A DNA stretch of 64,000 nucleotides from Henriciella sp. (lineage in GTDB: Bacteria; Pseudomonadota; Alphaproteobacteria; Caulobacterales; Hyphomonadaceae): contig NVWP01000005.1 in the NCBI GenBank assembly GCA_002733705.1, positions 1 through 64,000 on the forward strand. The letters run 5' to 3'. Position numbers and translations under genes: made by a program. Below are positions 20,527 through 30,054 of the stretch, piece by piece. The notes beneath the pieces are model-generated. The model did not search any database. It was not told the DNA's origin and was given only the letters and a program-made list of their open reading frames with translations. Each line of letters opens with the position of its first letter. Positions within the stretch are counted from its first letter, which is position 1.

Positions 20527-22629
20527 CTACTCCGCTGCTACCGGCGTTTCAAGGCCACGCTTCATGAGCGAGCATTCCGCCATAGTCTTTGATGCCCGTG
20601 CGATCGGGTTGGTCAGATAGAAATCCTCGAAAGGCGCTTCAAAAGGACGCGCTCCGGCGAGGTTTTTGGTGCCGCCTGCCGCTTTCGACAGAGCCTCATG
20701 GCCGCCTTTGCCCGGCGCGAAGCCAAGTCCGGCAAAGACCGGATTATGTTCGCGAATCTGCTCACGCAGCTCGTCCGCCGAATCATAGGAGAGCGGCTTC
20801 TCCAGAATTTCAGAGAGCGCCCGGAAGATCGCCCAGCCTTCGCGCGCCTCGCCCTTCGGCTGAACCGCCTTGCCGGTCATCTGGACACGGCCTTCCGTAT
20901 TCACATAGGTCGCTTCCATTTCCGTATAGGCCGCGCAGGGCAGGACAATATCCGCCCTTGAGGCGCCCCGGTCGCCGTGAGAGCCGACATAGATCACCGT
21001 GGTCTCCTGGCTGACGCGCGAGAGGTCGACCTCATCGGCGCCGAGCAGGACCAGCGTGTCGACGCCGCCCTCCAGCATGCCTTTGGTGTCGAGACCGTTT
21101 TCGCCCGGCACAAACCCTGTATCGAGGGCGCCGACGCGGCCGGCGGCATTGTGGAGCACGCCGAACCCCGCCCAGTCTTCACTGATGGCGCCCGCATCCT
21201 GCGCGATCTTGAGCGCCGCGTTCAGCACATCCTCGCCCTGCTCACCGACCAGCGCCTGCTCGCCGACAACGACCATCGGACGCTTGGCATTCTTGAACGC
21301 CTTCACAAAGGCGCTGTCGCCATCGAGCAGACCATCGAGATCGGCCGGGCCGGTCCCGAGATGATCATAGCCATAGGTGAGGTCGACGGGTTCGCCGACG
21401 AGGCCCACCTGAAGGTCATTCCACAGCCAGGCCTTGCGGATACGCGCATTCCAGACAGCCGCCTCGACACGCGGATTGGTGCCGATCAGTAGAAGCGCAT
21501 CGGCTTCCTCGGCGCCCATCAGCGTCGGGTTCAGGATATATTTCTCACGGACGCCATCGGCGCCATAGCCTGCCCCTTCAGGCCGGCAATCGGTCGAGAC
21601 CATGTCCAGGCTGCGCGCCAGATCCAGCGCGGCGCGGGCCTGTTCGACTTCGATCAGGTCACCCGCAATAAAGCCCGTCTTGGCGCCGGAGGCCTTCAGG
21701 GCTTCGGCCGTCTTCTTCAGCGCTTCCGGCCAGCTAGCCGGCTTCAGCTTGCCGCCCTCTCGTACATAAGGACGATCAAGGCGCTGACGGGCAAGGCCGT
21801 CCCAGATGAAGCGCGACTTGTCCGACAGCCACTCCTCATTCACCTCTTCATTCACGACAGGCATGATCCGCATGACGCCCGCGCCCTTCGCATCCACCCG
21901 GATGGCTGCGCCCATCGCGTCCATGATGTCGATGGATTCGGTCTTGCGCAGCTCCCACGGGCGCGCATTGTAGGCATAGGGCTTGGAGGTCAGCGCGCCG
22001 ACCGGGCAGAGATCGATGACATTGCCGGAAAGCTCTGAGGACAGCGACTCTTCCAGATAGGTCGTGATCTCCGCATCCTCGCCGCGCGAGATCATGCCGA
22101 GTTCTTCAACGCCCGCAACCTCGGCCGCAAAGCGCACGCAGCGTGTGCACTGGATGCAGCGGGTCATGATCGTCTTGACCAGCGGGCCCATATTCTTGTT
22201 CTCGACCGCGCGCTTGTTCAGCGAATAGCGTGAGCCCGACCGGCCATAGGCCATGGCCTGGTCCTGAAGGTCGCACTCACCGCCCTGGTCGCAGATCGGG
22301 CAATCCAGCGGGTGATTGATCAGCAGGAATTCCATGACGCCATTGCGCGCCTTCTCGACATAGTCGCCGGAGGTCAGAATGTTCGGCGGCGTGCCGTCAG
22401 GGTTCATCCGCATGTCGCCAACGGTCTGCGCACAGGACGCGATCGGCTTTGGCGCGCCCTTCCACTGAACCAGGCACATGCGGCAATTACCGGCTACCGA
22501 CAGGCGCTCATGATAGCAGAAGCGCGGGATCTCGGCGCCAGCCTCCTCACACGCCTGCATCAGCGTGTAGTGCCTGGGGACCTCAATGTCCTTGCCGTCG
22601 ATATTCAGTTTGAAAAGGTCGTCAGCCAT
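20527..22629 (-). CDS. nuoG: NADH-quinone oxidoreductase subunit G
   Basis: Largest peripheral subunit of complex I, 700 residues. The N-terminal [2Fe-2S] domain has PRFCYHERLSVAGNCRMCLV, then the His-ligated cluster region and CPICDQGGECDLQDQAM, then CIQCTRCVRFAAEVAG for [4Fe-4S] clusters. The C-terminal molybdopterin-oxidoreductase-like fold follows (from about residue 220). It lies 4 bases downstream of an extra membrane-protein gene instead of directly after nuoF. Confidence 0.97.
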   Translation of the reverse strand: MADDLFKLNIDGKDIEVPRHYTLMQACEEAGAEIPRFCYHERLSVAGNCRMCLVQWKGAPKPIASCAQTVGDMRMNPDGTPPNILTSGDYVEKARNGVMEFLLINHPLDCPICDQGGECDLQDQAMAYGRSGSRYSLNKRAVENKNMGPLVKTIMTRCIQCTRCVRFAAEVAGVEELGMISRGEDAEITTYLEESLSSELSGNVIDLCPVGALTSKPYAYNARPWELRKTESIDIMDAMGAAIRVDAKGAGVMRIMPVVNEEVNEEWLSDKSRFIWDGLARQRLDRPYVREGGKLKPASWPEALKKTAEALKASGAKTGFIAGDLIEVEQARAALDLARSLDMVSTDCRPEGAGYGADGVREKYILNPTLMGAEEADALLLIGTNPRVEAAVWNARIRKAWLWNDLQVGLVGEPVDLTYGYDHLGTGPADLDGLLDGDSAFVKAFKNAKRPMVVVGEQALVGEQGEDVLNAALKIAQDAGAISEDWAGFGVLHNAAGRVGALDTGFVPGENGLDTKGMLEGGVDTLVLLGADEVDLSRVSQETTVIYVGSHGDRGASRADIVLPCAAYTEMEATYVNTEGRVQMTGKAVQPKGEAREGWAIFRALSEILEKPLSYDSADELREQIREHNPVFAGLGFAPGKGGHEALSKAAGGTKNLAGARPFEAPFEDFYLTNPIARASKTMAECSLMKRGLETPVAAE

Positions 22630-22633
22630 GGCT

Positions 22634-23020
22634 TTAGAACTCTTGTACGGGATTGAAATCAGGCTCGCGCGACAGCGTATTCCAGCGCGCCAGCAGATAG
22701 GTTGGAATGATCAGGGCAAGGCTGCCCAGCAAGGAAGACGGGCGTGCGACCCGTGCACCCTGACCGAACAGGTCATAGCCCACGCTCATCAGGAGTGAGA
22801 TGACGGCAACCGCAAGGATCGCCCAGAGATATTTGGTCGACACCAGCGACATGACCCCCAGAACCGCCAGGGCCACCATCTGGAAAATCGGCAGCGACAG
22901 CGATCCAAAGGACAGCATATCCAGGCCGAAATGCTGCACCGTCACGATCAGGGCGAACGTGTTCGTCCCGATGATGATGGCGCACCAGACGGCTGTCAGG
23001 ATATTGCGGAACATGGTCAT
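22634..23020 (-). CDS. small membrane protein of unknown function inside the nuo operon
   Basis: A 128-residue protein with about four hydrophobic helices (roughly 5-28, 38-60, 64-82, 94-112) and a polar C-terminus (REPDFNPVQEF). I do not recognise a family. It lies between nuoF (19 bases upstream) and nuoG (4 bases downstream), all on the same strand, so it must be co-transcribed with complex I. Insertions of small unknown genes at this point of nuo operons are known in alphaproteobacteria. A role in complex I assembly or stability is only inference from position. Confidence 0.8.
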   Translation of the reverse strand: MTMFRNILTAVWCAIIIGTNTFALIVTVQHFGLDMLSFGSLSLPIFQMVALAVLGVMSLVSTKYLWAILAVAVISLLMSVGYDLFGQGARVARPSSLLGSLALIIPTYLLARWNTLSREPDFNPVQEF

Positions 23021-23038
23021 GACGTCTCGCCGGCTCCC

Positions 23039-24343
23039 CTACTCTGCTGCGACCGTTGCACCGCGCACGACCGTCTTGGGCGCCCGGTACTCATTGATGC
23101 GGTCTTCGATCTCATGGCGGAAGTGACGGATGAGGCCCTGAACCGGCCAGGCCGCTGCATCGCCGAGGGCGCAGATCGTGTGACCTTCGACCTGTCCGGC
23201 CACATCCAGCAGCATGTCGATATCGGCCATTTCGGCCTGCCCCTTGGCCATGCGCTCCAGCACGCGCCACATCCAGCCCGTACCTTCACGGCACGGCGTA
23301 CACTGGCCGCAGCTTTCATGCTTGTAGAAGTAGGAAATCCGCGCAATCGCTTGGATGAGGTCGGTCGACTTGTCCATCACGATAACGGCCGCCGTGCCGA
23401 GACCCGAGCGCAGGTCGCGCAGCGTGTCGAAATCCATATAGGCGTCCATGATCTGCTCGGCTGGCACCATCGGCACCGATGAGCCACCCGGGATGACCGC
23501 CTTCAGATTGTCCCAGCCGCCACGGATGCCACCGCAATGGGTCTCGATGAGATCACGGAAGGTGATCGACATCTCTTCCTCGACATTGCACGGCTTGTTC
23601 ACATGGCCGGACACGCAGAAGAGCTTGGTGCCCGTATTGTTCGGACGGCCAAAGCCCGCAAACCACTCGGCCCCGCGGCGCAGGATCGTTGGCGCGACAG
23701 CAATCGATTCGACATTGTTCACCGTGGTCGGGCAGCCATAGAGGCCGGCATTGGCCGGGAATGGCGGCTTCAGGCGCGGCTGGCCTTTCTTGCCTTCGAG
23801 GCTTTCCAGAAGGGCCGTTTCCTCGCCGCAGATATAGGCCCCTGCGCCATGGTGGACATAGAGATCGAAATCCCAGCCATTCTTGTTGTTCTTGCCGATC
23901 AGGCCGGCCTCATAGGCTTCCTTGACGGCCGCCTCCAGCGCCTCGCGCTCGGCGATATACTCACCGCGCAGATAGACGTAGCAGGCATGCGCGCGCATCG
24001 CATAGGAGGCCACCATGCAGCCTTCGATCAGAAGGTGCGGATCGTGACGCATGATCTCGCGGTCCTTGCAGGTGCCCGGCTCGGACTCGTCTGCATTGAC
24101 GACAAGATAGTGCGGACGGTCACGAACCTCTTTCGGCATGAAGGTCCATTTGAGGCCGGTCGGAAAGCCTGCCCCGCCCCGGCCGCGAAGACCTGAAGCC
24201 TTGATCTGGTCGCAGATCCATTCCGGTGTCTGCTGCAGCATTTCGCGCGTCAGGTGCCAGGCACCGCGCTTCTTTGCTTCCTCGAGGCCCGGCGAATGCG
24301 CGCCATAGAGATTGGTGAAGATGCGATCCTTGTCCTGCAGCAT
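23039..24343 (-). CDS. nuoF: NADH-quinone oxidoreductase subunit F
   Basis: NADH-binding flavoprotein of complex I, 434 residues. The FMN site [16 protein letters not shown] begins near residue 50. The NADH-site motif [19 protein letters not shown] is near the middle. The [4Fe-4S] N3 ligands are in [15 protein letters not shown] and a later Cys in [13 protein letters not shown]. The ATG overlaps the nuoE stop by one base. Confidence 0.97.
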   Translation of the reverse strand: MLQDKDRIFTNLYGAHSPGLEEAKKRGAWHLTREMLQQTPEWICDQIKASGLRGRGGAGFPTGLKWTFMPKEVRDRPHYLVVNADESEPGTCKDREIMRHDPHLLIEGCMVASYAMRAHACYVYLRGEYIAEREALEAAVKEAYEAGLIGKNNKNGWDFDLYVHHGAGAYICGEETALLESLEGKKGQPRLKPPFPANAGLYGCPTTVNNVESIAVAPTILRRGAEWFAGFGRPNNTGTKLFCVSGHVNKPCNVEEEMSITFRDLIETHCGGIRGGWDNLKAVIPGGSSVPMVPAEQIMDAYMDFDTLRDLRSGLGTAAVIVMDKSTDLIQAIARISYFYKHESCGQCTPCREGTGWMWRVLERMAKGQAEMADIDMLLDVAGQVEGHTICALGDAAAWPVQGLIRHFRHEIEDRINEYRAPKTVVRGATVAAE

Positions 24344-25368
24344 TAGCTCTTGTCCTCAGATGCAAGTGTCTTGGCCTGCGAAATCCATTCCTCGCGCTGG
24401 ATACGCCCCCGGAAGGACAGATACCCGTCGACCCATTTCACATTGTCGTCGCTCCAGGCAGCGATCTGCGCAAAGCGATGGACGCCCAGCTCATTGAGCT
24501 GCGTCTCAATTTTCGGCCCGATCCCCTTGATTTTCTTCAGGTCATCGGACTCTTCGGCGTCGATGTCCGCAGCTTCCGGGCGCTCACCCTCCAGCTCAAG
24601 CTCATCGTCGGCTTTCTCGACCGCAGCCTTGGAGGTTTCCTCGCGGTCGACATTGGTCGGCTTGGACCGGGCGGGCTCGCCCTTGGCTTCGGCTTCCGGC
24701 TTGTCGCCATTGGTTGCTTCGGGAAGATTCGGCAGACCGGCGACGCCATTGCGCGAGCCATCATAGAGCCCGCCTTCCTTCAGCGTCGTGGCTCCGCCTT
24801 CCGGCGCGCTGTTCAGCCGGTCAACGAAATTGCCGGGCTCAACGGCCACACCGCCCGCCAGTTTCGACAGGATCTCGTCCAGCGTCTCCGGCGTCAGATC
24901 CTCATAATAATAGTCATTGATCTGCACCATGGGCGCATTCACGCAGGCACCAAGGCACTCGACCTCTTCCCAGGAAAGCCGGCCGTCATCGGTCACAGCC
25001 ATCTTCTTGCCGATGCGCTTCTCGCAGACCTTTTTGAGGTCATTGGCCCCGCGCAGCATGCAGGGCGTCGTGCCGCACAGCTGGACGTGGTTCTTGCCGA
25101 CCGGCTGGAGGCGGAACATCGTATAGAAGGTCGCGACCTCATAGACGCGGATATACGGCATCTCCAGACGGTCAGCGACGGTGCGCATGGCCGGCTCGGA
25201 CAGCCAGCCGCCATTATCCTTCTGCGCCAGCCAGAGCAGCGGGATCACCGCCGAACGCTTCTTGTCAGCCGGATACTTGCCCAGCCAGAACTCAATCGTC
25301 GGCTCTGTTTCGGCGTTGAAGGCGAATGTTTCGCCGCCCGCCTCAAGATCAAAACGGCGTAGGGCCAT
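24343..25368 (-). CDS. nuoE: NADH-quinone oxidoreductase subunit E with fused C-terminal domain
   Basis: 24-kDa subunit of complex I with a [2Fe-2S] cluster (N1a), 341 residues from the ATG at 25368 ([20 protein letters not shown]), which overlaps the nuoD stop as TAATG. Cluster ligands are in [10 protein letters not shown] and [15 protein letters not shown]. Canonical NuoE is ~160-220 residues; here a charged linker (about 215-270) leads to a helix-hairpin-helix-like domain ([20 protein letters not shown], then [19 protein letters not shown]). That extension is recurrent in alphaproteobacterial NuoE; its job is not known to me. Confidence 0.95.
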   Translation of the reverse strand: MALRRFDLEAGGETFAFNAETEPTIEFWLGKYPADKKRSAVIPLLWLAQKDNGGWLSEPAMRTVADRLEMPYIRVYEVATFYTMFRLQPVGKNHVQLCGTTPCMLRGANDLKKVCEKRIGKKMAVTDDGRLSWEEVECLGACVNAPMVQINDYYYEDLTPETLDEILSKLAGGVAVEPGNFVDRLNSAPEGGATTLKEGGLYDGSRNGVAGLPNLPEATNGDKPEAEAKGEPARSKPTNVDREETSKAAVEKADDELELEGERPEAADIDAEESDDLKKIKGIGPKIETQLNELGVHRFAQIAAWSDDNVKWVDGYLSFRGRIQREEWISQAKTLASEDKS

Positions 25369-26576
25369 TAGCGGTCGATCTCCCCAAACACGATATCGAG
25401 CGAACCCAGAATGGCAGACACGTCTGCCAGCATGTGGCCCTTGCAAAGATGGTCCATGGCCGCGAGGTGCGGATAGCCCGGTGCCCGGATCTTTGCGCGG
25501 TAAGGCCGGTTCGTCCCGTCAGAAACCAGATAGACACCGAACTCGCCCTTCGGCGCCTCGACGCAGGCATAGACCTCGCCCTCAGGCACGTGGAAGCCTT
25601 CGGTGTAGAGCTTGAAGTGGTGGATGAGCGCTTCCATGGAGCGCTTCATGTCGCCACGGCGCGGCGGCGAGACCTTGGAGCCCGCCAGCAGAACCTCGCC
25701 TTCCGGCATGTTCTCGATGCACCATTTCATGATGTCATTCGACACCAGCATCTCTTCCATGCGGCAGACATAGCGGTCGTAATTGTCGCCATTATTGCCG
25801 ACGACGACCTTGAAGACCTCGCCCGGAATCTCGTCATAGATTTCGTAAGGCTGCGAGCGGCGAAGGTCCCAGGCAAGGCCGGACCCGCGCACCATCACGC
25901 CGGAAAAGCCCCACTCCATGATCATCTTCTCATCGACAACGCCGATATCGACATTGCGCTGCTTGAAGATACGGTTCTCGGTAATGAGACCCTCAATATG
26001 CGCAATCGCGTCCGGGAAGCGGCTGCAGAAATAGGAAATATCGTCCAGCAGGTCTGGCGGAAGATCCTGGTGGACCCCGCCCGGACGGAAATAGGCAGAG
26101 TGCATGCGCGAGCCGGAGGCGCGCTCATAAAAGCCCATCAGGACTTCGCGCTCTTCAAAGCCCCAAGTAATAGGCGCCAGCGCGCCGCAGTCCATCGCCT
26201 GCGTCGTGATATTCAGCATGTGCGACAGGATGCGGCCGATTTCCGAATAGAGCACCCGGATGAACTTCGCGCGGCGCGGCACCTCGATGCCCAGCAGACG
26301 CTCGATCGCCAGACACCAGGCATGTTCCTGGTTCATCGGTGCGACATAATCCAGCCGGTCGAAATAAGGCAGGCCCTGTAGATAGGTCTTGTACTCGAGC
26401 AGCTTCTCGGTGCCGCGATGCAGCAGGCCGACATGGCTGTCGATCCGCTCGACGACTTCGCCATCGAGGTCCATGATCATGCGAAGCACGCCGTGCGCGG
26501 CCGGGTGCTGCGGGCCGAAGTTCAGCGTGAACTTGCGGTCGTCGTCGCTCGCGGAAATATAAGCGCTATCAGCCAT
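25368..26576 (-). CDS. nuoD: NADH-quinone oxidoreductase subunit D
   Basis: 49-kDa subunit of complex I that lines the quinone site, 402 residues. Motifs: [20 protein letters not shown] near the N-terminus (quinone-site His), [39 protein letters not shown], and a C-terminal DIVFGEIDR end identical in style to other NuoD proteins. It overlaps nuoC by 8 bases. Confidence 0.97.
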   Translation of the reverse strand: MADSAYISASDDDRKFTLNFGPQHPAAHGVLRMIMDLDGEVVERIDSHVGLLHRGTEKLLEYKTYLQGLPYFDRLDYVAPMNQEHAWCLAIERLLGIEVPRRAKFIRVLYSEIGRILSHMLNITTQAMDCGALAPITWGFEEREVLMGFYERASGSRMHSAYFRPGGVHQDLPPDLLDDISYFCSRFPDAIAHIEGLITENRIFKQRNVDIGVVDEKMIMEWGFSGVMVRGSGLAWDLRRSQPYEIYDEIPGEVFKVVVGNNGDNYDRYVCRMEEMLVSNDIMKWCIENMPEGEVLLAGSKVSPPRRGDMKRSMEALIHHFKLYTEGFHVPEGEVYACVEAPKGEFGVYLVSDGTNRPYRAKIRAPGYPHLAAMDHLCKGHMLADVSAILGSLDIVFGEIDR

Positions 26577-27186
26577 TATCAGCCTCGCTCTCAGCCTTCT
26601 CGTCGCCCGGCAGCTCTTTGGTCATGCCTTCCCATGGCGAGAGGAAATCGAAATTCCGGTATTCCTGCACGAGGGTCACCGGCTCGTTCACGACGCGCTT
26701 TTCAAGGTCATCATAGCGCACTTCAGTGTAACCGGTCAGCGGGAAGTCCTTGCGCAGCGGATAGCCTTCGAAGCCATAATCCGTCAGCAGGCGGCGCATG
26801 TCCGGATGGCCGGCAAAGCGGATGCCATACATGTCGAAGGCTTCGCGCTCGAACCAGTCGGCGCTGGGGTGAAGGCCGGTCAGGCTCGGTACAGCCGCAG
26901 CCTCATCGGTAAAGACCTTGATGCGGATGCGCTGGTTCAGCCGCATCGACAGGAAGTGATAGACGACCTCAAAGCGCTGGCTGCGCTCCGGATAGTCGAC
27001 CCCGCAGATATCGATCAGCGTCTCGAAAACGCACTGATTGTCATCCTTGAGGAATTTCGACAGCCGCAGGATCGAATCGCGCTCGGCAACCAGCGTCAGC
27101 TCACCATGGCTGACATGGAAGCTTTTCACCATGTCGGCGCACGAGTCGCTGATATGTTCGCCAAGTTCTTTCAGGGCTTCAATCAT
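26569..27186 (-). CDS. nuoC: NADH-quinone oxidoreductase subunit C
   Basis: 30-kDa subunit of the complex I peripheral arm, 205 residues. The family signature ERE-A-D-M-G is visible as [22 protein letters not shown] followed by [22 protein letters not shown]. It is a separate gene here, not fused to nuoD as in enterobacteria. It sits 20 bases downstream of nuoB. Confidence 0.97.
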   Translation of the reverse strand: MIEALKELGEHISDSCADMVKSFHVSHGELTLVAERDSILRLSKFLKDDNQCVFETLIDICGVDYPERSQRFEVVYHFLSMRLNQRIRIKVFTDEAAAVPSLTGLHPSADWFEREAFDMYGIRFAGHPDMRRLLTDYGFEGYPLRKDFPLTGYTEVRYDDLEKRVVNEPVTLVQEYRNFDFLSPWEGMTKELPGDEKAESEADNG

Positions 27187-27206
27187 GACCAGTCAATCCT
27201 TCTCGC

Positions 27207-27776
27207 CTAGCGCTCGATCGAGCCTTCGCGGCGGATTTTCTTCTGAAGTTGCAGCATGCCATAGACCAGCGCCTCGGCGGTCGGCGGACAGCCTGGCACA
27301 TAGATATCGACCGGCACGATCCGGTCACAGCCACGCACCACGGAATAGGAATAGTGATAATAGCCGCCGCCATTGGCGCAGGAGCCCATGGACACGACAT
27401 AGCGCGGCTCCGGCATCTGGTCATAGACCTTGCGGAGCGCGGGCGCCATCTTGTTGGTGAGCGTCCCGGCCACGATCATCACGTCGGACTGGCGCGGGGA
27501 GCCGCGCGGCGCCATGCCAAAGCGCTCAAGGTCATAGCGGGGGTTGCCCGCCTGCATCATCTCGACCGCGCAACAGGCCAGACCGAACGTCATCCACATG
27601 AGCGAGCCCGAGCGCGCCCAGCCGATCAGGTCATCGGCCCGCGCGGTGAAATAGCCCTTGTCGGCAAGATGATCGGAGAGGCCCGCAAAGAACGGGTCGT
27701 CAGGGCGCACATCATGTCCGCCTTCGACACCGGCGCGTCCGGCGCCCAGTGCATATGGCTTGTAATCGTCGGCCAT
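27207..27776 (-). CDS. nuoB: NADH-quinone oxidoreductase subunit B
   Basis: Holds the terminal [4Fe-4S] cluster N2 that reduces quinone, 189 residues from the ATG at 27776 ([20 protein letters not shown]), one base after the nuoA stop and with GGAG about ten bases upstream. Cluster ligands are in [16 protein letters not shown], in GSCANGGG and in [11 protein letters not shown]. All four Cys are intact. Confidence 0.97.
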   Translation of the reverse strand: MADDYKPYALGAGRAGVEGGHDVRPDDPFFAGLSDHLADKGYFTARADDLIGWARSGSLMWMTFGLACCAVEMMQAGNPRYDLERFGMAPRGSPRQSDVMIVAGTLTNKMAPALRKVYDQMPEPRYVVSMGSCANGGGYYHYSYSVVRGCDRIVPVDIYVPGCPPTAEALVYGMLQLQKKIRREGSIER

Positions 27777-27777
27777 T

Positions 27778-28152
27778 CTATTCCCACTCCAGCGCCCCAC
27801 GGCGCCATTCGTATATGAAACCCACCGTCAGCACGCCGAGGAACACCACCATGGACCAGAAGCCAAAAACGCCGATGGCGCCGAGGCTGACAGCCCATGG
27901 AAACAGGAAGGCGACTTCAAGGTCGAAGATGATGAAGAGGATGGCGACAAGATAGAAGCGCACATCGAACTTCATCCGCGCGTCGTCAAACGCGTTGAAA
28001 CCACACTCATAGGCCGAGTTCTTTTCCGGGTCCGGATTGGACGGCGCCAGGATGGCCGCGCCAATGATGAACAAGAGCGACAGGATCACGCCAAGGCCCA
28101 GGAAAAGGATCACTGGCAGATAGTCGAGAGCAAACTGTTCAATCTCGGTCAT
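27778..28152 (-). CDS. nuoA: NADH-quinone oxidoreductase subunit A
   Basis: First gene of the complex I operon, 124 residues with three helices. Motifs: [20 protein letters not shown] with the conserved YECG loop, then [27 protein letters not shown] prefer the ATG at 28152 ([20 protein letters not shown]) because GAGGAG lies ten bases before it; for the ATG at 28161 that site would be only one base away. Confidence 0.96.
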   Translation of the reverse strand: MTEIEQFALDYLPVILFLGLGVILSLLFIIGAAILAPSNPDPEKNSAYECGFNAFDDARMKFDVRFYLVAILFIIFDLEVAFLFPWAVSLGAIGVFGFWSMVVFLGVLTVGFIYEWRRGALEWE

Positions 28153-28472
28153 GGAAGTCATGCTCCTCGAAGGACGGGGCGTCGAAAGCGTCGGGTTAGG
28201 ACGCTTTCAGCGCGATGGCAACATGCCATGCCCATCATAACTAACCCGGATTGCGGAAATTTCTGCCCCCTCGTCTGCGGCGAGGCGACGCGCCGGCTGC
28301 AAAGCGCTTCCAGTTGAAAATGCGAGCAATTCGCAGGTGCAGCATTCGCCACCCGAGGCAGGCCTTAAAAACACCGCCCATGCACCCCGGATGCACCGCC
28401 GGAACACCGTGCCTGCACTGGCTTCGCACCAATAGTTTCCGCCCCCGCTCGCGCTCAGCCTAGTCTTGGCCC
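28153..28472. other. intergenic region upstream of nuoA, probably holding the operon promoter
   Basis: About 320 bases without a credible gene. It lies upstream of the whole nuo train, so its promoter and 5' leader should be here. Two things stand out: an inverted repeat of CGAAAGCGTC and GACGCTTTC around 28182-28206, and a 32-base element at 28367-28398 that recurs near 44.95 kb. I could not place a convincing -35/-10 pair. Confidence 0.5.
28367..28398 (-). repeat. 32-base dispersed repeat, copy 1
   Basis: Read on the minus strand this gives CGGTGCA, then TCCGGGGTGCATGG, then GCGGTGTTTTT. The plus strand at 44945-44976 matches at about 27 of the 32 positions. Both copies are intergenic. The one here is upstream of nuoA. 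Confidence 0.55.
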
Positions 28473-28856
28473 ATGATCGCCCGCGACTGGATCCTCGATG
28501 TGCTCGCAAAGCTGGAGCTTCGCTACTGGCCGGTCTTCCTGTGACAGCTCTGGTGGCTGGACCGCTATATGAAGGCCCGGCGCGCAGAGCATGGCTCCGG
28601 CCTCATCGGCTACAGCGTCTGCGCAAGAGGCCGCATCTACATCACCCTCCAGGCCTTCGGCGACAAACCGGACCCCAATGACTGGACAAGGTTTGCGCCA
28701 CGCGCGCCCTGGGAAAAGCTCACCCCGGGGCTGGGCATGGACGGGCTGCCGCTCTCCGGTCTTGCGCCCATAAGAGCTCGGCGGGCAACTGTGAGCCTCG
28801 GTCGCGACCCCTGCAGCATTGTTCGTGTTTCGGAGCTCGACCTTCATCCACCCTGA
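28473..28856 (+). pseudogene. small unknown gene interrupted by an in-frame stop
   Basis: From the ATG at 28473 the reading frame gives MIARDWILDVLAKLELRYWP plus VFL, then a TGA at 28542-28544. The same frame then continues open for over 100 residues (QLWWLDRYMKARRAEHGSGL onward, through an aromatic-rich DPNDWTRFAPRAPWEKL stretch) to a stop at 28856. The downstream part has host-like codon use and protein-like composition. TGA is one change from TGG (Trp). It is therefore either a decayed gene, a sequencing error or a gene restarting at the ATG at 28569. The last ~30 residues run into repeat-like DNA. I do not recognise a family. Confidence 0.5.
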
Positions 28857-29150
28857 AGCTCTGAACCGCACAGCCAAAGCGATCATCCTGAGCGACGTCG
28901 AAGGACGGGCGCGGGCACACACCAAACTTCCCCGCTCTCCGAAAACGCCTGCGAAAGCAGGTCCGTAAAAACCGGGATCATGACCGTAGCCCCACCGGGC
29001 CTGCGGCCGCACCTGCTGGTTTTAGCTCTCTAAAGCCCCCCTCGACCTCATCGCGGAGCAAAGTGAAGCGGAGACCAAGCAAGGCAGCCCTGAGCCCGAT
29101 CCATCGCGAAGCGGGGATCAAAACGAACAAGCCCTATAAAAGAAAAACTG
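28857..29150. repeat. intergenic stretch made of dispersed repeat fragments
   Basis: About 290 bases with no gene. It is a patchwork of short repeat-like pieces: ATCATCCTGAGCGACGTCGA near 28883, a small palindrome AAACGCCTGCGAAAGCAGGT near 28943, and the 33-base element at 29084-29116 that recurs inside the VOC gene at 44651-44683. Confidence 0.6.
29084..29116 (+). repeat. 33-base dispersed repeat, intergenic copy
   Basis: Begins GCAGCCCTGAGCCCGATCCA and ends CGAAGCGGGG. The reverse strand at 44651-44683 matches it at 31 of 33 bases. Here it lies between genes, next to tRNA-Arg. Confidence 0.8.
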
Positions 29151-29227
29151 GCGACCCCGACAGGATTTGAACCTGTGACCTACAGATTAGGAATCTGTTG
29201 CTCTATCCTGCTGAGCTACGGGGTCGC
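29151..29227 (-). tRNA. tRNA-Arg (anticodon CCU)
   Basis: A 77-base gene on the minus strand. The acceptor stem GCGACCC pairs with GGGTCGC, and the D arm GCTCAGCAGGATAGAGC is normal. The anticodon arm ACAGA-TTCCTAA-TCTGT carries CCT in the centre of the loop. The T arm CAGGTTCAAATCCTG is standard. The CCA end is not encoded. It decodes the rare arginine codon AGG. No integration remnant is obvious next to it. Confidence 0.95.
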
Positions 29228-29274
29228 ATAGGGTTGGCGATAGCGTGTTTTTGGCCGGGTTAGAAGGGGGCGCC

Positions 29275-30054
29275 ATGTTCAAAGCTTTTGTCGCCGCGGC
29301 AGCTGGCCTGCTCCTTGTCACCGCCTGTGGCCGCTCTGGCCCCTTCTCGGACATGCAGCAAGGTGAGCGCGGCAGGGTCGTGCGCATCATCGATGGTGAT
29401 GCGCTTGTCCTCGATACCGGTCAGAGCGTGCGGCTTGTCGGACTGGAGGCGCCGGCCATGAACTGGCGTGAGAAGGACCCCGAACCCTATGCCGAAGCGT
29501 CGTCACGTATGCTGGACGACCTCGTCATGGGCCGGGCCGTGCGCCTTTACTATCCGGGTATGACCCGTGACCGCTATGACCGCGCGCTCGCGCATGTCGA
29601 GACGGCGGACGCCAAGGGGCCGCATTACTGGCTCAACGCCGAGATGCTGCGGCGCGGCGGGGCGCGTCTGCGCATCTATCCAGATACCGACCGGGCGAGC
29701 GAGGCGCTGGCCGCGGCTGAAACCGAGGCCCGTGCACAAAGGGCGGGGCTCTGGAAAGAAGCGGCCTATCTGCCTGCGCAGGCCCGCGCGCTTACGCCCG
29801 ATGCGCGCGGTTTCATGCTGGTATGGGCAGAGCTCGCGGACGAGGCGCCTCTGCCAGAGGACACCTATGGCGGCCCACCCGCCTGTTCACGCCGGACAGA
29901 AGGAAGCGCGCTTATCATTGATGTCGGCCACGCCGCAGACGCGGTTTGCGACTTGCCGCCGGGCACCAGGGTAGAGGTGCGTGGCTGGGTTGCGGATGGA
30001 CGGCTTGAGCTCGTCCATCCGCTTCATGTCCAGGATATATCCGACAGGAACTAG
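29275..30054 (+). CDS. staphylococcal-nuclease-like lipoprotein
   Basis: A 259-residue protein starting at the ATG at 29275, which has AGAAGGGGG upstream; an earlier in-frame start lacks a ribosome site. The first ~20 residues form a lipoprotein signal with a lipobox ending in Cys (LLLVTACGRSG). Residues ~35-165 resemble the SNase/thermonuclease fold (RVVRIIDGDALVLDTGQSVR, then LVGLEAPA, then GRAVRLYYPGMTRDRYDRAL). The catalytic Arg/Asp/Glu pattern is recognisable, though activity is uncertain. The C-terminal ~70 residues are family-unknown. It is predicted to be anchored in the envelope. Confidence 0.8.
   Translation: MFKAFVAAAAGLLLVTACGRSGPFSDMQQGERGRVVRIIDGDALVLDTGQSVRLVGLEAPAMNWREKDPEPYAEASSRMLDDLVMGRAVRLYYPGMTRDRYDRALAHVETADAKGPHYWLNAEMLRRGGARLRIYPDTDRASEALAAAETEARAQRAGLWKEAAYLPAQARALTPDARGFMLVWAELADEAPLPEDTYGGPPACSRRTEGSALIIDVGHAADAVCDLPPGTRVEVRGWVADGRLELVHPLHVQDISDRN

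Noticed and set aside
28455..29012. 185-codon minus-strand frame between nuoA and the tRNA
   Set aside because: It runs through dispersed repeats and opposite the broken plus-strand gene; its text (MRPQARWGYGHDPGFYG) is the translation of a common repeat.
29151..29227. tRNA-Arg as an attachment site of an integrated element
   Set aside because: No integrase gene and no repeated 3' tRNA end were found on either side.
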